In this document: one piece after another, positions 28,882 through 40,432 of the stretch
Layout of the letters: the number at the start of each line of letters is the position of its first letter
Numbering within the stretch: the first letter of the stretch is position 1
Assembly (NCBI GenBank): GCA_004380135.1
Contig: QXCR01000115.1
Location: forward strand, 1 to 64,000
Length of the DNA stretch: 64,000 nucleotides
Origin: Stemphylium vesicarium
Taxonomy: Eukaryota > Ascomycota > Dothideomycetes > Pleosporales > Pleosporaceae
Direction: 5' to 3'
Translations under genes and position numbers: made by a program
Notes under the pieces: generated by a model
Told to the model about the DNA's origin: nothing
Seen by the model: only the letters and a program-made list of their open reading frames with translations
Databases searched by the model: none

Positions 28882-30710
28882 AGGGGATGTGATGTCCGCT
28901 GGGTCTTGAATAGGGGTTGGGGCGTTGGTCTTGGACGTGTTGGAGATGCTGCGAGTGAGGTTGGGGGTTGGTGGGGTTCAAGTGCAGTTTAGCATTGAAC
29001 CAGAACCAGGATATTTTAACGCTTGATTACGCACAAACTCTCAGCACAGGTATATGTTTTACTCCACGACTCCGCTCCACCAGGCAGTTCAGCATCGATT
29101 GCGCAGTGGAAGTATGCGAACTGAATATACATCAACTTGTACCGTTGAAAATGCGAAAACATCAGGCTTCTCACTGCCATGCTCTACCTTTACAGTGTGC
29201 GCGCATTGTGCGCGGCCCATCGCATTCCCATGGTACACCTCGTCGGTGTCCTCGGCGACGAACCACTCATAACCACCGCAATCACAAACGTACCCAAACG
29301 ATATGCTACGGCTCCCGCTCTCGGAGATCGCAGTTACCGCCAGCTTGCCCTACGTTTCCATATGCTTTTCCTCGTGACTCTTGTATCTAGCTGTGCAATC
29401 TAGATACGTCCACCTAACACTTCTTATATCGGAAAAGGAGAAGAAGAAGAAGAAGAAAAGAAAAAGAGGTTGGTGTATCACGGGGTGTTCTTGTCGTGCA
29501 TATTAGGACGGAAGTGGAAGTGGAAGCGGAAGCGGAGTCAGAAAAGGGCACCAAAGCTTGGCATCGGACTAACCCAAACCTCTCTCTCTAGACGCCTTGT
29601 AACCCTTACTGCCTTAAGTGCTACTCACCTTCCAACAGACAAATTCCAAAAGAACTGATGCGAAAGTGGTAAACTTCTCTTGTCCTCGATTCTATCGCGC
29701 GTGGTAGCTGCTAACGTTTTTGAACCTTCATCACGCATGCATCGTCGACGATGAGAGAGAAGGGAAGCTAATAAAATTATATGCTCACTGCCATATTCCC
29801 AAACGTTGCAACTAGTCTGTAGGAGACTGGATTGTTCTTAATTTCTTCTCATAGCAACGACATGCCCACCAACGCAGAAGGGGTAGAATGCAACACTGAA
29901 CACGTGTCACGTGTAGAATGCTTGGAACGCGTACGAGGTAGCAGCGAGTAGTGAATGAAAATATAATTCCGTTTCCTTAGCTACTTTCGACGTTTCCAAC
30001 GTTGTACAAAAATCTCCAATGAGAACGCAAGCCGAGGTAGATCCGTTGTCCTACATTGTTCAATGTAAGCAAAGAAAAGAGTATGTACGAGGCCGGCCCA
30101 CCCTGGCCGCTATACAGCGAAGTTCCGGGTGGGCTGATTACGATATCCCAGGCGGATTCTCGCTCGGCCTTTGTACGACGGCCTGGACGCATTGATTGCA
30201 ATCTGAGCTCATATCACCGGTCTAAGGACAGCCGGATAGATCAGACCGACTGTGATTTGTGTCTCTCTCCCGTCCACTTTGCGCAGCCAGGGGGAAGGGA
30301 ACGTTCCATTTGAGCCAGTGGTCTAACAGAAAACAATTCACAATCTTGACTGCAAGTAGCATCTAGGCAGTACACGACTTGACTCATCGAGATGTCAACA
30401 ATCAAGTTAATCTAGTTTGATTTTTATCGATAGTAGTGAACAGATCATTTCAATGTCTATGCACATCAGCACGTCCTAGAGAATGATCTATCTGCAACTA
30501 TTAATACGAAATCAATCTAGGTTGGCTTGATGGTTGACGTCTCCGATGACCCAAATGTCCCCACCTCCACCATACGGACGAATGTCGCTATGCACAAGTG
30601 GTAAGCTGACAGGCAAAGTGGTATAAATACCAAATTTTTGTACTTGCTAATTTGAACCAACGTTCAAAACTCGCTCTTAACTCTACCATCTAAACCCCAT
30701 CAAAGAAAAA
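28882..30710. other. long intergenic stretch within the array
   Basis: About 1.8 kb has no recognisable gene. A purine tract (GAAGAAGAAGAAGAAG) lies near 29440. An ACAGCCGGATAGAT string near 30228 also occurs near 28162, in both cases 200-500 nt before an array gene. This suggests that flanking DNA was duplicated with the genes. Confidence 0.4.
30591..30648 (+). promoter_or_regulatory. shared upstream block, member D
   Basis: GCACAAGTGGTAAGCTG is followed by GTATAAATACCAAA and TTGTAC then GCT. It is the counterpart of the block before member C, 110 nt before the ATG. GTATAAATA is a good TATA-box candidate. Confidence 0.6.
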
Positions 30711-31135
30711 ATGTTCTTCTCCAAAGTTGCAATCATCATGGGCCTCGCCCTCAGCGCCCTCGCCAGTCCCGTGGCAGAAGACAAACGCCAAGATGTCCGG
30801 GTAAGTCCTCCACGCCTTGGTCTCAGAAACGCTTTTCTCCGCTATAAACATGATCGAGTTCCTAACTTGGACTTGCTGCTAGACGACATGCATTGAGAAT
30901 GGCTGGGGCGGCCAAGCGGTCCATGGATACTGCCAGAGGTTCGACAACAGTGGCAAAGCGTTGGGTGATGGCCAGGCATGCCGCAAGGTGAGATTATATC
31001 CATACATGCCTAGTGAAGTATCTTGAAATGCTGATGAGAGGATGTTAGGCGTCTCCTTGCAAGTCTGGGGGTAATGGCTGCATCCTTAACGTTGAGAATT
31101 GGGAGGGTGGCTGGTATGCGAACTGCAGCGGCTAA
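30711..31135 (+). CDS. small secreted Cys-rich protein D (array member)
   Basis: Three exons: 30711-30800, 30883-30987 and 31049-31135 (introns 82 and 61 nt), giving 93 aa. The signal peptide is MFFSKVAIIMGLALSALAS, with a pro-segment ending DKR (Kex2-type). The six-cysteine mature part has HGYCQRFDNSGKALGDGQAC and ends EGGWYANCSG. It is closest to member C in sequence, gene structure and promoter, so the two are likely the youngest duplicates. Function is unknown; it is a secreted candidate effector by size and cysteine content. Confidence 0.84.
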
Positions 31136-32150
31136 ACTGTTAGCTGGCTATTGTTGTTAGACTGGGGTCGTAGGGGCGGTTGTGTTCGTGGTCGTGGTCG
31201 TGGGCGTGACTCGAGAGGACATCGAGAGCAGACTCAGAGGCCAGTGATACTTCAATGCAATCTAGAATCGTTCACGTATCAAAAATCATGGTTGAGATCA
31301 GGTTGCCTCCTTGGCATCCATCTCATCTCCATTTCCATCCGTTTTCAACATCTTAAGCCTTGCCGAACGCTCTCGGAGCTTTTCTCCCTTCTCCCTTCTC
31401 CCTTATCTCTTGACCTATCAAACTTGTCTTTGTCCAACAAACCCTCCCAGAAGATGGTATCATGTCTAGGTATTGAACCAGGGAAAGGTCATCACGCTTA
31501 GAATGTGGCCAAGGTGGGTTCTCGGTCTGCTTCTGTGTAAGCCAAGCGAGATCTCACTGAATTCCAAGTAGCGTACCGCACCGAGAAGAATCCGTCGTGT
31601 CTTACTCGATTAGTGGGCAGAAAGAAACCAATCTGGACCCATCCACCGCTACCTAGGTACCTTAGCACGGTGGGTCTGCTATAATTCACCATTCTAATAT
31701 TTCTTCTTTGGTCTCCATTGGAGGGTACGGGCGCATCGACTGCAGTTTGGATTTACTGCTCGGTCCAGCGTCAGCTGGAGGCATCAAACCGGCGAGATTC
31801 GCCACCCTCATCTACGTCGCGGCGAGGGGAAGGGCCATCTGAGTCAGCACCTTGGTCAGAGCGACGTCTGTTCTACACGAAGCCTCATAACGGGATATCC
31901 GGAGTTGTGGCAGTCCGAGCCGAAATGGGGAAAGGACGCGAGAAAAAGCCACCGAGGAAGTCCAGATACCGAGGATGGCCCAACGTCTCCACACCAAGAA
32001 TGGATGTATGCACGGTGTAGTCGTTTTCGAAGAAGTATAAGTACTTCATCGTTGCACACTGATTGAAACGATATCCAAAACGTACTTCTCACCTTTCACA
32101 CACAGCCAAAAGCCTTCTACTCTTTACCAACAGATCCCACCAACCAAAAT
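31136..32150. other. intergenic within the array
   Basis: No gene was recognised. A GCACGGTGTAGTCG string near 32010 followed by TATAAGTACT is a weaker version of the block before members C and D. Confidence 0.4.
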
Positions 32151-32568
32151 ATGTTGTTCTCCCGTGTCTCAATCTTCTTGGGCCTCGCCCTTTCTGCCTA
32201 CGCCGCCCCCAAGAACATCGAAGCCCGCGCTGATGTCCAGGTAAGTCATAGACTCTGCTTCCATCAAGGTATTCTATCACGAAATGAAACGATCGAGTGC
32301 TGACATCGCTTTGCTAGACGCGGTGCTCGAAAGTCTCGAGTACGAACGCACCTCAAGGCTACTGCCAGCGATACGACGAGAACGGCGTCGCTCTTGGTGG
32401 AGGTCAGGCGTGCCGCAAGGTAAGAGATAAAAAAGACTTCCGCGATGGGTTGCTTGAGGATATGGCTAATCAGAGAGAAAATAGGCGTCTGCTTGCGCCG
32501 TTGAGGGCAACGGGTGCATCCTCAACATCTACCAGGATTCTGGCGGTTGGTACGCAAACTGCCAGTAA
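32151..32568 (+). CDS. small secreted Cys-rich protein E (array member)
   Basis: Three exons: 32151-32240, 32318-32419 and 32485-32568 (introns 77 and 65 nt), giving 91 aa. The signal peptide MLFSRVSIFLGLALSAYAAP is followed by a pro-segment ending EAR. The mature part has TRCSKVSSTNAPQGYCQRYD, then the ACRK motif before the second intron and SACAVEGNGCILN after it, ending GGWYANCQ. Same intron places and six cysteines as C and D. The biochemical role is unknown. Confidence 0.84.
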
Positions 32569-34703
32569 ACTGGCTATACATTTTGGGCGGCCGGGTAAAT
32601 ACGTTATATATATTCCGCCGTGTATAGTCCGGGAGTTGATGCTGGAAGGGGCGGGAGCTCCTGTAGGGTTGTCGAGTCTCTCGCAATAACTTTCTTTACA
32701 TCGTAGGGGATTGATATCTCGCGGCGAACCTATCGCGGTGTAATCTGTTGGAAGAAGGCAATAATCTACGTCTCTTGCTTGCACGTATTTGACACTATCA
32801 AGTCTGAAGCCGAAGTTCGTTTCTCGATTCATGCCCTGTGATGCAGCCGGCCCCTTCGTCGTACAACTAACCCCGAATAATTAAATACCCTCTGGGCATT
32901 CACCTTGCCAAGAATGGACCGGTGTTCCCACTCCACTGCTTACGACTGACGTACGAGTGGCGCCGAAATTAAAAGACGGCGAGGTAAGCAGGGCACGAGC
33001 AACGAAACATGCGAATTCGCGAAAGCGGGATGAACTGTGAGGTGGGAAGCTTGCAATCAATAGAGAGAACAATCGGGAGATGTGGCTGTGTCAGTAGGTG
33101 TGCGAATTTGTCGATGTACTCGCAGAGAGGCGACCATTTCGTATAGACGAGACGGCAGACGGTGTAGGACTAGACGACTCGATCGACGACGCTGACTCCT
33201 CACAAACGAACTTGTCGACTACTCGTCTGCGCGAATCAAGAAGGTACTGTTTCCTACTGAATAACACGCTTGTGCACGCAGCGAACGCATACCTTTCACC
33301 AGGAGCGTTGCGATGCTGCTGTGGAAATAGCGTACTACAGCGGGAGTCGCTGCTTCCTAAAAATCGCCGAGTAAATGTTGCAGGAAGAACAGAAACAAGA
33401 AAAAGAAGAAACTGATGGTGAAGCGAAGGCATGGAGCTGGAGAGGGCACAGAATGATGTTGCCCAGAGTGGCCGCACATCAAATAAGCCTTGCCCTAGAT
33501 AACTGGCCTACCTGCACGTAACAGCCCTAAAGCGACCCCGCCATGCCACCCAGTCATCCGCCTCCGCCGCTGCGCCTTCCCAAGCTCCCCCAACACCGCC
33601 CTTTTCTCCCCATTGCCTTGCCCTTTCTCAATCCTCTTCGACGTCATCGGATGTCGGCGAAGCAGTTTCCACTCTTTTCCTTTCCCCTGATACATTGCGG
33701 TGAACATCCAACAATGGTCGCCGCCTTCCAGGCATCCGCCGCAATGCCCCCCACACGTTACTCCACATCTGGCGAACCGGTGACTGAAACGTCCACCCGT
33801 TCACTAGATCTTTTGCTTTTGCTACCATTTTCCCAATTGGGGTTCCGCTGAAGCCTGGGGAACATTGACATTGACAGACAGGCGGCGTCACTGGCTAACG
33901 CGTCGCCAACATTTTCCTTCTTGTTGCCTTTTTATTCGCTCACTTTCCACTCGTGCATGTGCCCTTGCAGCAACTGGGGGAGAGGGAAACGACGGCTATA
34001 TGCGCGTCAACTGGTCCTGCACGTGCATGCCAGTCGTAGCTGCAAGCCCAAACTGCGAGTTTCCCTCACACACCCACACGCGCGCATGCGCAAGCGCGAT
34101 GACTCTTCCCTCCCCGCCCTAGATCGAGGATACCGGAAAGTCGCAGCCTAGCCCGCTGACTAGTCCCTTGTTTCCGCGTCCTCGCTTGCCTTGGGACGGG
34201 GCCCGCTTGGCGTGGCAGGGGACGACATAGCCACGCGTGTGAATCATCGACTTTTCCCCAAAGTGCGCAGTCACCTACTCGCGCACGCGCGCACTACGCT
34301 AGCCGCAAGGTATCCAGGCAGCGGCGTAGGAGAGTTCCGATGGGAGGTAAGGTAGTGGAAAGAGTCAAACGGTGATGAGTCCTCGGGGGTGGATTGGCGG
34401 CCTCAGGTCAGTATGTCTGCCTGGGAGATAAATAAGTCGCGATGGATGTAGATTACTTCCTTTTCTCTTTCACATCACATCAATCAGTCAGTCAGTTCGT
34501 ATAGAAAAGAGCCTGGAAGTTTGTTCAACTGTTCATTCTTCTATCAACCGTCAATCATCGCTTTACTACCTCCCTCTGTCATCCCGGAGGCATACCACAT
34601 CAACCCCATATCTCAGCAACCAAAACCCACAGAGGCACCACAATCCTCAATCATCCACATAACCGCAACGAAAACCTCCACCTCATAAACACACATCGCA
34701 ACC
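32569..34703. other. long intergenic stretch
   Basis: About 2.1 kb without a recognisable gene. Open frames between 33090 and 33900 on both strands are Arg/Ser/Pro-rich and mutually antisense, with no signal or domain. The 34440-34700 part is CA-rich and looks like the leader of the Ser-rich small protein gene. Confidence 0.4.
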
Positions 34704-34949
34704 ATGCCATCCTCCTCATCCTACGGCTCCTACACCCAAAGCAAAACCCCCGCCTACCCATCCCGCCCCACCACATCTTCCTCCACACAAAGCACATACA
34801 CAAACGCCTCGGGTGCCTACTCGTCGTTGTCGTCGTCATCGTCGCGCAGCCAGCGCTACAGCAAACCACCCGTCATCCACAATGGCGGCGGCAAGATCAA
34901 TGACCCCAATACGTCGACTTCGGCGCCGAATGGGGGGTACTACAACTAA
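34704..34949 (+). CDS. small Ser/Tyr-rich hypothetical protein
   Basis: An 81-residue frame from a well-placed ATG (AACC-ATG), rich in Ser, Thr, Tyr and Pro, ends PNTSTSAPNGGYYN. No signal peptide or domain is visible, and the protein is probably disordered. Support comes from the long CA/CT-rich leader upstream, the strong start context and the codon use, not from homology. Not recognised as a named family. Confidence 0.5.
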   Translation: MPSSSSYGSYTQSKTPAYPSRPTTSSSTQSTYTNASGAYSSLSSSSSRSQRYSKPPVIHNGGGKINDPNTSTSAPNGGYYN

Positions 34950-35403
34950 GCGTTGGAGATGAGAGATGAATGGATAGAATATGAAGGAAAGATGGATGCT
35001 TAGAATTGATGGGGCTTGTATACTAGCATTGTGTGGAAATTGGTCTGGTGTTTTGGATATTTCTTTGCTTTGAGTTTAGGGTTTGGTGTCTGGGTTTGGG
35101 TCTGGGTACTTGGACGGGACGGGATGCGCGAAGCGGCGTTTTGCTTATTACTTGTTTTGGCAAGTTCGGCGGGTTCGGGTCGAGGTCCTTTAGGATGGAA
35201 AGGTAGCATCTCCCCCTTCCCCAAGATGATGCCGGTGTGGCTAGTTATTCAGTCACGCTGTAATGTGTACATTATACATTTCCTTTTTACCAAGAAATCA
35301 CATCATCGACATTTCCCATCAAACACGGCTAGACAACCTACCCCTCCTTCCCTCTCATTGTCTCTCCCTCTCACCTTTTCCCTCTTCTCACCCACACCAC
35401 CCC
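34950..35403. other. 3' flank between convergent genes
   Basis: No gene was recognised. It separates the Ser-rich small protein from the convergent chromate transporter gene and is pyrimidine-rich on its right side. Confidence 0.4.
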
Positions 35404-37259
35404 CTACCCCCCAACAGCCGCCCACCAGCCAACCCCCAACCCAGCCCCAAGTAAGATCGCCACCGCAGACGGCACCCCAAACCAAGCCGTCTCAGCATAC
35501 GCCAGCGCAGCAACAACAACCCACCACGGCTCGCTCGCCAAACTACTCCCTTGATTACTCTCAGGCGTCAAATACCCAATCTCCCATAGTCTATACACAG
35601 CCGTAAATACCAACCCCACAGCCGTCGCATTAATCCCGCGGAGCAGACTCACCACCCAAAGCCGCGTACGCAACACACGCCAGAAAGATTGGAACGCAAC
35701 GGCGAGCACGATGCCCGGTGCGAAGATACTCAAAAACGCTAGTATAGCGCCAATGACACTGTGCGCGCCTCCTTCCCCTCCATTCCCTTGCCGCGACGTC
35801 GACCTAACAGCAAGCGCCCCCAAGAAGACGGCAAAGTTGAAGTTCGGGCCCGGAAACGCTTGGATGACAGCTAATCCGAGGAGAAAGTCGCGCGCGCTAA
35901 CCCATCCTGGTTCTACGACGTAGGACCGGAGGAGCGGGATGACGACGGGCCCGCCGCCGAAGATTATGGTGCCGGCTAGGTACATGTTTGCGAGGAGGGC
36001 GAAGGGGCGGGGGAGAGGGGGTGAAAGGGTGGAGCGCAGGATCATGATGGTGGTGAAGGAGAGGGTGAAGAGGGTGATGAGGAAGATGCCGGACTTCAGG
36101 GGGATGGTGTAGATTTTGGTGGGGGAGGTTTGCTCTGGTGGGTTGGAGGAGGTGTTTGAGACTTGGTCGTTGGAACGGTGGATGCTGCGTTGCCTCTCTT
36201 CTTCTCCAGCGTGGGGTGCGGAGGCGATGTCATCTGTCGTTCTGTCCCTCTCGGATTGCACCCGCCTCTTGACTGCTTCGGGGCGGTTGATGCCAAGTTC
36301 GACGACGGGCACATCCTGCGTCGTAGCAACCGGAGGAGAAGAAGAAGATGCAGATGCAGAATTCCGAATCCCCTCTTCCTCAACATCACCCCTCTGTCCT
36401 CGTCGTCTCCTTTCAGCCCCCCACCTCGCCCTCATCTTCCCTACAAACCTCTGCCCCCAACATTCCCACCCAACCATCGCCAGACCACCCCCTAGTATCA
36501 ACACAGGGAAATACCACAACGCGTTATAACACAGCCCCGCACACGCGCCCCAGATGACAAGCATCCTTGAAAGTCGGTCTTTGATCGCTTTTTCGGCTAA
36601 TTGCACCGCTGCAAGCGCCACGATACCAACGGTACTAGCGTTGAGGCCGGATAAGAGAGCGTAGACGATGGGTGGAAGCTGCGATGGCATGTTTTGCACT
36701 CCCAGGCTGAGCAGGTACATGCCTATTGCGCCGGGGAGGCTCCAGAGGAAGAAGGCGAGGAGGGCGGGAAGTACGCCGGCGTGAAGGAGGGCGATGCAGA
36801 AGGCCATTTTGGTGGAGCCAGGGCCGGGGAGGGCTTGGCATATTGCGAAGAGTTCTTGATACTGGGGTTGGGCGGTGTTAGTGGAGGGAACGTGATGTAT
36901 GATGTGGGGTTTTATCCTCTTCTTCTTCTTCTTTTTCATTCCATGGGGATACGTGAGGAAGACGATCAACTCACAGTCTGCTCATCCAACCACTTCCTCC
37001 CTGCTCCTTCACAATCACCACCTTCCCCGCCCCCCTCAACGAACCTGCGATGCAGAATCTGAAAGTGCACCGGCGGCCCACCGAAAGCCGTGAACCCTAG
37101 ATCCCAAAATCGCAAAAACACATCAAGGAGTCGATGTTGCAGCGTCTCCGTGTTAGCGTGCTGATCCGCCGCCGCCGCCGTCGTCGCCGCCACCAACGAT
37201 GCAGCAGAGACATGATGGCGATACCGCTTGAACGAAGCTACCAGGGAATGCAACGGCAT
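35404..37259 (-). CDS. CHR-family chromate ion transporter
   Basis: Two exons: 36975-37259 and 35404-36861 (113-nt intron), giving 580 aa. Two homologous CHR halves are visible. The first begins DVFLRFWDLGFTAFGGPPVHF and includes ICQALPGPGSTKMAF. The second has GTIIFGGGPVVIPLLRSYVV and AVIQAFPGPNFNFAVFLGA. FGGP and QALPGPG/QAFPGPN are the family signatures. About ten membrane helices flank a polar linker rich in Ser, Arg and Glu. Characterised relatives export chromate by anion exchange and give resistance; sulfate is a likely physiological relative. The intron is purine-rich on the coding strand (GAAGAAGAAGAAG). Confidence 0.9.
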
Positions 37260-37958
37260 TAGGATCTTCTATCTTGCTCTTACATGCAAATAATAAATGA
37301 GGGTGTGGTGGTAGAACTTGCAATGAGACTGGCGTAGGACTAGGGACGAAAAGGCTTGTGCATGCTATACCTGTTCATTGAGGTCCCAAGTGATGAGGCT
37401 ATCGATCAATACAGCAGGCCAAGCTTTGAGAGGACTAATAGCGAGGGCGCGGCAATAAACATCGTCCAATCATTACGCCCATGTGCTCTACCTGTCTATG
37501 GCTTTTCTTGAGTAGAGACGAGCCAAGGCATGGCGTTTCAGCGCGAGCTTTAGAGCCCGAATTAAGCGAGCTGTCACTGGCGAGGTCTGATTGGGCGCTG
37601 GGAGGGTGCTTCCGATTGTTGAAAATGCGCCCCGTGTCGTGTCATTGATTCCGTGTAGGTGTGACTATCGCGTTCACGTCTAGTGTTGGAGTTGGTATGG
37701 AAGTGGAGCTGTGGACCTCGGAGCTGTGGAGACGCCTGAGCCCATTCCGACCAATCATGCCGCCAACATCACTCCATCCCAACGACATCACCCCGCGATA
37801 CTACATTCGCACAGTTCGAATTCTTTACATTCGCTATTGAATCCTCACATGATTCGTCGTGGTCAATCCCTGAGATTCCCGACATGTTTCAGATGATCGT
37901 ATAGATCTCTGGCCTACCCAATTCGTAAACGCCTTCGCTCGTCGCACGGAGCCGCAGC
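37260..37958. other. intergenic, divergent/convergent flank
   Basis: No gene was recognised between the start of the chromate transporter and the 3' end of the DJ-1-like gene. Confidence 0.45.
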
Positions 37959-39036
37959 TCAAACATCGATCGCATCGACCGTAACGCCCTTGACCCAAGA
38001 ATATTGCATAACACGAGCGACCTCCAGGGCCGAGTCGTGAGACGCCAAAGAACCCACCAAGTATAGACTGGCGTCGAGTCCTGCAGTGACACCGCCAGTG
38101 GTGATGACACGCATACCGCCGAGGGGCATGGCAGCACGCCTAGCGATGGACTCACGGCGACGAGAGTTCTGCCAGGCGTTACTGCCCTTGCGAGCAATCG
38201 ACTTCCTACGAGCGTGTCCCATGTTGGTGCCCTCGGGAGCGCTGGGTGGTTCACGGGACTTCTTGACGATGTACCTGCGGTGGTTAATACGATGGATACC
38301 AAGGATTGACCATTGACCTACGGGTTCTCGTCGGGGTTCTCGCCCAGGTCAAAGCGAGCGTTGTTGACAACGTATCGCTCCTCCATGACATCGGTACGCA
38401 TAGACATGTCTCGTCTAGCCGCGTCTTGACAGATTGTCTCGAGGCGAACGTAGTAGTCTGGGTGGGTTGTAGCTGCAAGCCCCTCGAGCATACCTTGCTG
38501 GGCAAGGAGCAGGGCACCGACGTCGATGGCGAGGATGGTGCGCTCCTTGTCGGGGTTCTTCTCTTGGAGCTCGACGTACTTGGTGAGAAGGTTCAAAGGC
38601 TCAGACTTGTTCTTGAGCACCTCAAACACACCCTCACCACCGGGGACGATGACAACGTCAAAGTCCTCAAGCTCGTCGTTGGCGTCCTGATTTCAGTCAG
38701 CAAGGTTCGTGCGCTCCGTAGGAGGCCGCGTACCTCGTAGTCCATGTCAGCCTTGATGGTGAGACCCTGGACAGAGGTCATGGCAGCTGCGGTGCCGACA
38801 AACTGACAATTGAAGGCCTTGCTGGCTGCAGGACATCAGCAAAGGGTCAATTGGCTGATGCGAGCCCATGTGGGCATGATTGAAGTAGGCTTACAGCTGT
38901 CTTTGGGATCTTGGAGAGAGCGGCTCAGAACCTCAAGCGGACCGGCCACGTCGAGCGTGTTATACTTGTCAAAGAGAGCAAACAACACCTTGACCTGCTC
39001 GACGCGGCCATCGGTGTTGTCTGCGATTGCACTCAT
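37959..39036 (-). CDS. DJ-1/PfpI-like protein with altered active site
   Basis: Four exons: 38895-39036, 38734-38825, 38322-38686 and 37959-38274 (introns 69, 47 and 47 nt), giving 304 aa. The fold is recognised from KVLFALFDKYNTLDVAGPLE, DFDVVIVPGGEGVFEVL, AIDVGALLLAQQGMLEG and ITTGGVTAGLDASLYLVG. In catalytic DJ-1/PfpI proteins the third motif carries a nucleophilic Cys (C-T-G-x-LLLA). Here the aligned residue is Asp, so the usual cysteine chemistry is not expected. An Arg/Ser-rich insert (HARRKSIARK and RRRESIARR) lies before the last beta segment and resembles kinase target sites. Function is unknown; a transcriptional or structural role is possible. Confidence 0.84.
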
Positions 39037-39722
39037 CTTGAATGATTTGATATGGTTTGTTTGGAACGAATTGAAGAGTTTGTGAAGTTGAGCATGAAGT
39101 TGTAGTGTAAGTGAGAGGAAGCAGCGGGAAGGAACGAAGCTCTATCAGCTGGGAGGGGTAGCTGCCCTAGATCTCGTGAGCACCGCGTCACGGTCTGTCG
39201 AGCCCCTTCCCCAGATATGCAACCCCGCATGGCACGGACCGCCAAACAGCCGGAAGTAGTCTAGTCGAGCGGGGCCGAAGGTCGATCGAACCTTTGAGCA
39301 ACAGAACCCTACTTGACCCAGCGGTCGAACGTGTGCCTGAACAGGCCGAGTTGATTTCTGACAGGTCTAGCGATGAGGAGGGGATAGAGGTGTTGGTGTT
39401 GCATGAAGGTGGCCCGATGTAAAGTAATGTTGGTAGCTGATGGTGCTGGAGGCATTCATTGAGATGGACATGCACAGACCAGTCGTTCATAGACATAACT
39501 ACTCATCGACGCGACACCAGAATGCTGCTCCAATCATGACTGTATGGGGGCCCACTGAGAGAGAAATCGGTTGCCTAATGATGGAGGAGTCGAACTATTG
39601 TGAGTGACTGGCCTGATGGTGCTAAGCTGATGGTACAAGAACATTGACCTTACCCATCTGCCTGGGCTCATGTCCTTTTCTCTTTGGGAACGCACTCCGG
39701 ATGTGATCTTTTGTTGCAAAGC
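39037..39722. other. intergenic
   Basis: No gene was recognised. The left part is the DJ-1-like promoter. Confidence 0.4.
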
Positions 39723-40172
39723 ATGCCCCGCTCGAAAAGCATTGTCAAATCCTCCAAGCGCCGCCCTGGCTGCGGCAGAGCTTCCACGCTGAGCGCAGCA
39801 AAGAATGTCCGCCGCAGCCAACGCCTCTCGGCCTTGAACCACAATGTCGCTGCCACAGCATCTGATGATTCGACCATAAAACCCACCCTCTTTACCTTGC
39901 CGGCTGAACTGCGACTCTACATGTAACAGATGCTACTTGTAGCCCCATTTCCCAGTCCCAAAGCCAAGTTTGGGTGCGAAAGGAACGAGCAGATATTTCT
40001 GGATCTCAGGAGAAACCCCTGACGAAGAACAAAAAGGGCAGCACTATTGCGAACCTGCAAGTTGATACGACGCGAAGCCACACCCATTCTCTATTCGCAG
40101 AACGTGTTCCACCTCAAGGCATCTGATCAGTCGACGAAATCAAATGGCGAAGCAGCTTGCGTGAGAGCTTGA
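39723..40172 (+). pseudogene. decayed F-box-like/DUF fungal protein fragment
   Basis: The frame starts MPRSKSIVKSSKRRPG and reaches TLFTLPAELRLYM, typical of the fungal F-box-like family beginning LPxELRxxIYxxLL. It is then stopped by TAA (39924-39926). The same frame continues QMLLVAPFPSPKAKFG, a second stop (TGA after RRNP, near 40020), then LLRTCKLIRREATPILYSQN and VFHLK, also typical of this family. The two in-frame stops and short total length indicate a pseudogene. A coding stretch in another frame just downstream (ESLNEISPALHQI) may belong to it. Confidence 0.65.
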
Positions 40173-40432
40173 ACGAAATTTCACCCGCTTTGCACCAGAT
40201 TCAAGGACGGGAGCCACTGTTGATAGATCGTCTACTTGAGAGGCCTCAGGAATAAAACTGGCGTACATACACAAGTGACATTCGCATGTAAAAGTCGTCA
40301 AATAGTCTGCTTCAAGACATGCGACGGTTTGGTGATGTGCAGAGCAAGTGCTCAGCCTAGTGGGTTGGTGCACGGACGTGCATCTAGCGCGACATTGCCC
40401 CAGGTGACAAGCATCGACAACTCAACCGCAAC

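Noticed and set aside
33091..33891. Several 85-128-codon frames on both strands
   Set aside because: Mutually antisense, Arg/Ser/Pro-rich, without signal peptide, splice pattern or family motif.
35016..35606. 196-codon plus-strand frame overlapping the chromate transporter 3' end
   Set aside because: Pro/Ser/Gln-rich low complexity, largely antisense to the transporter's C-terminal coding region and its flank.
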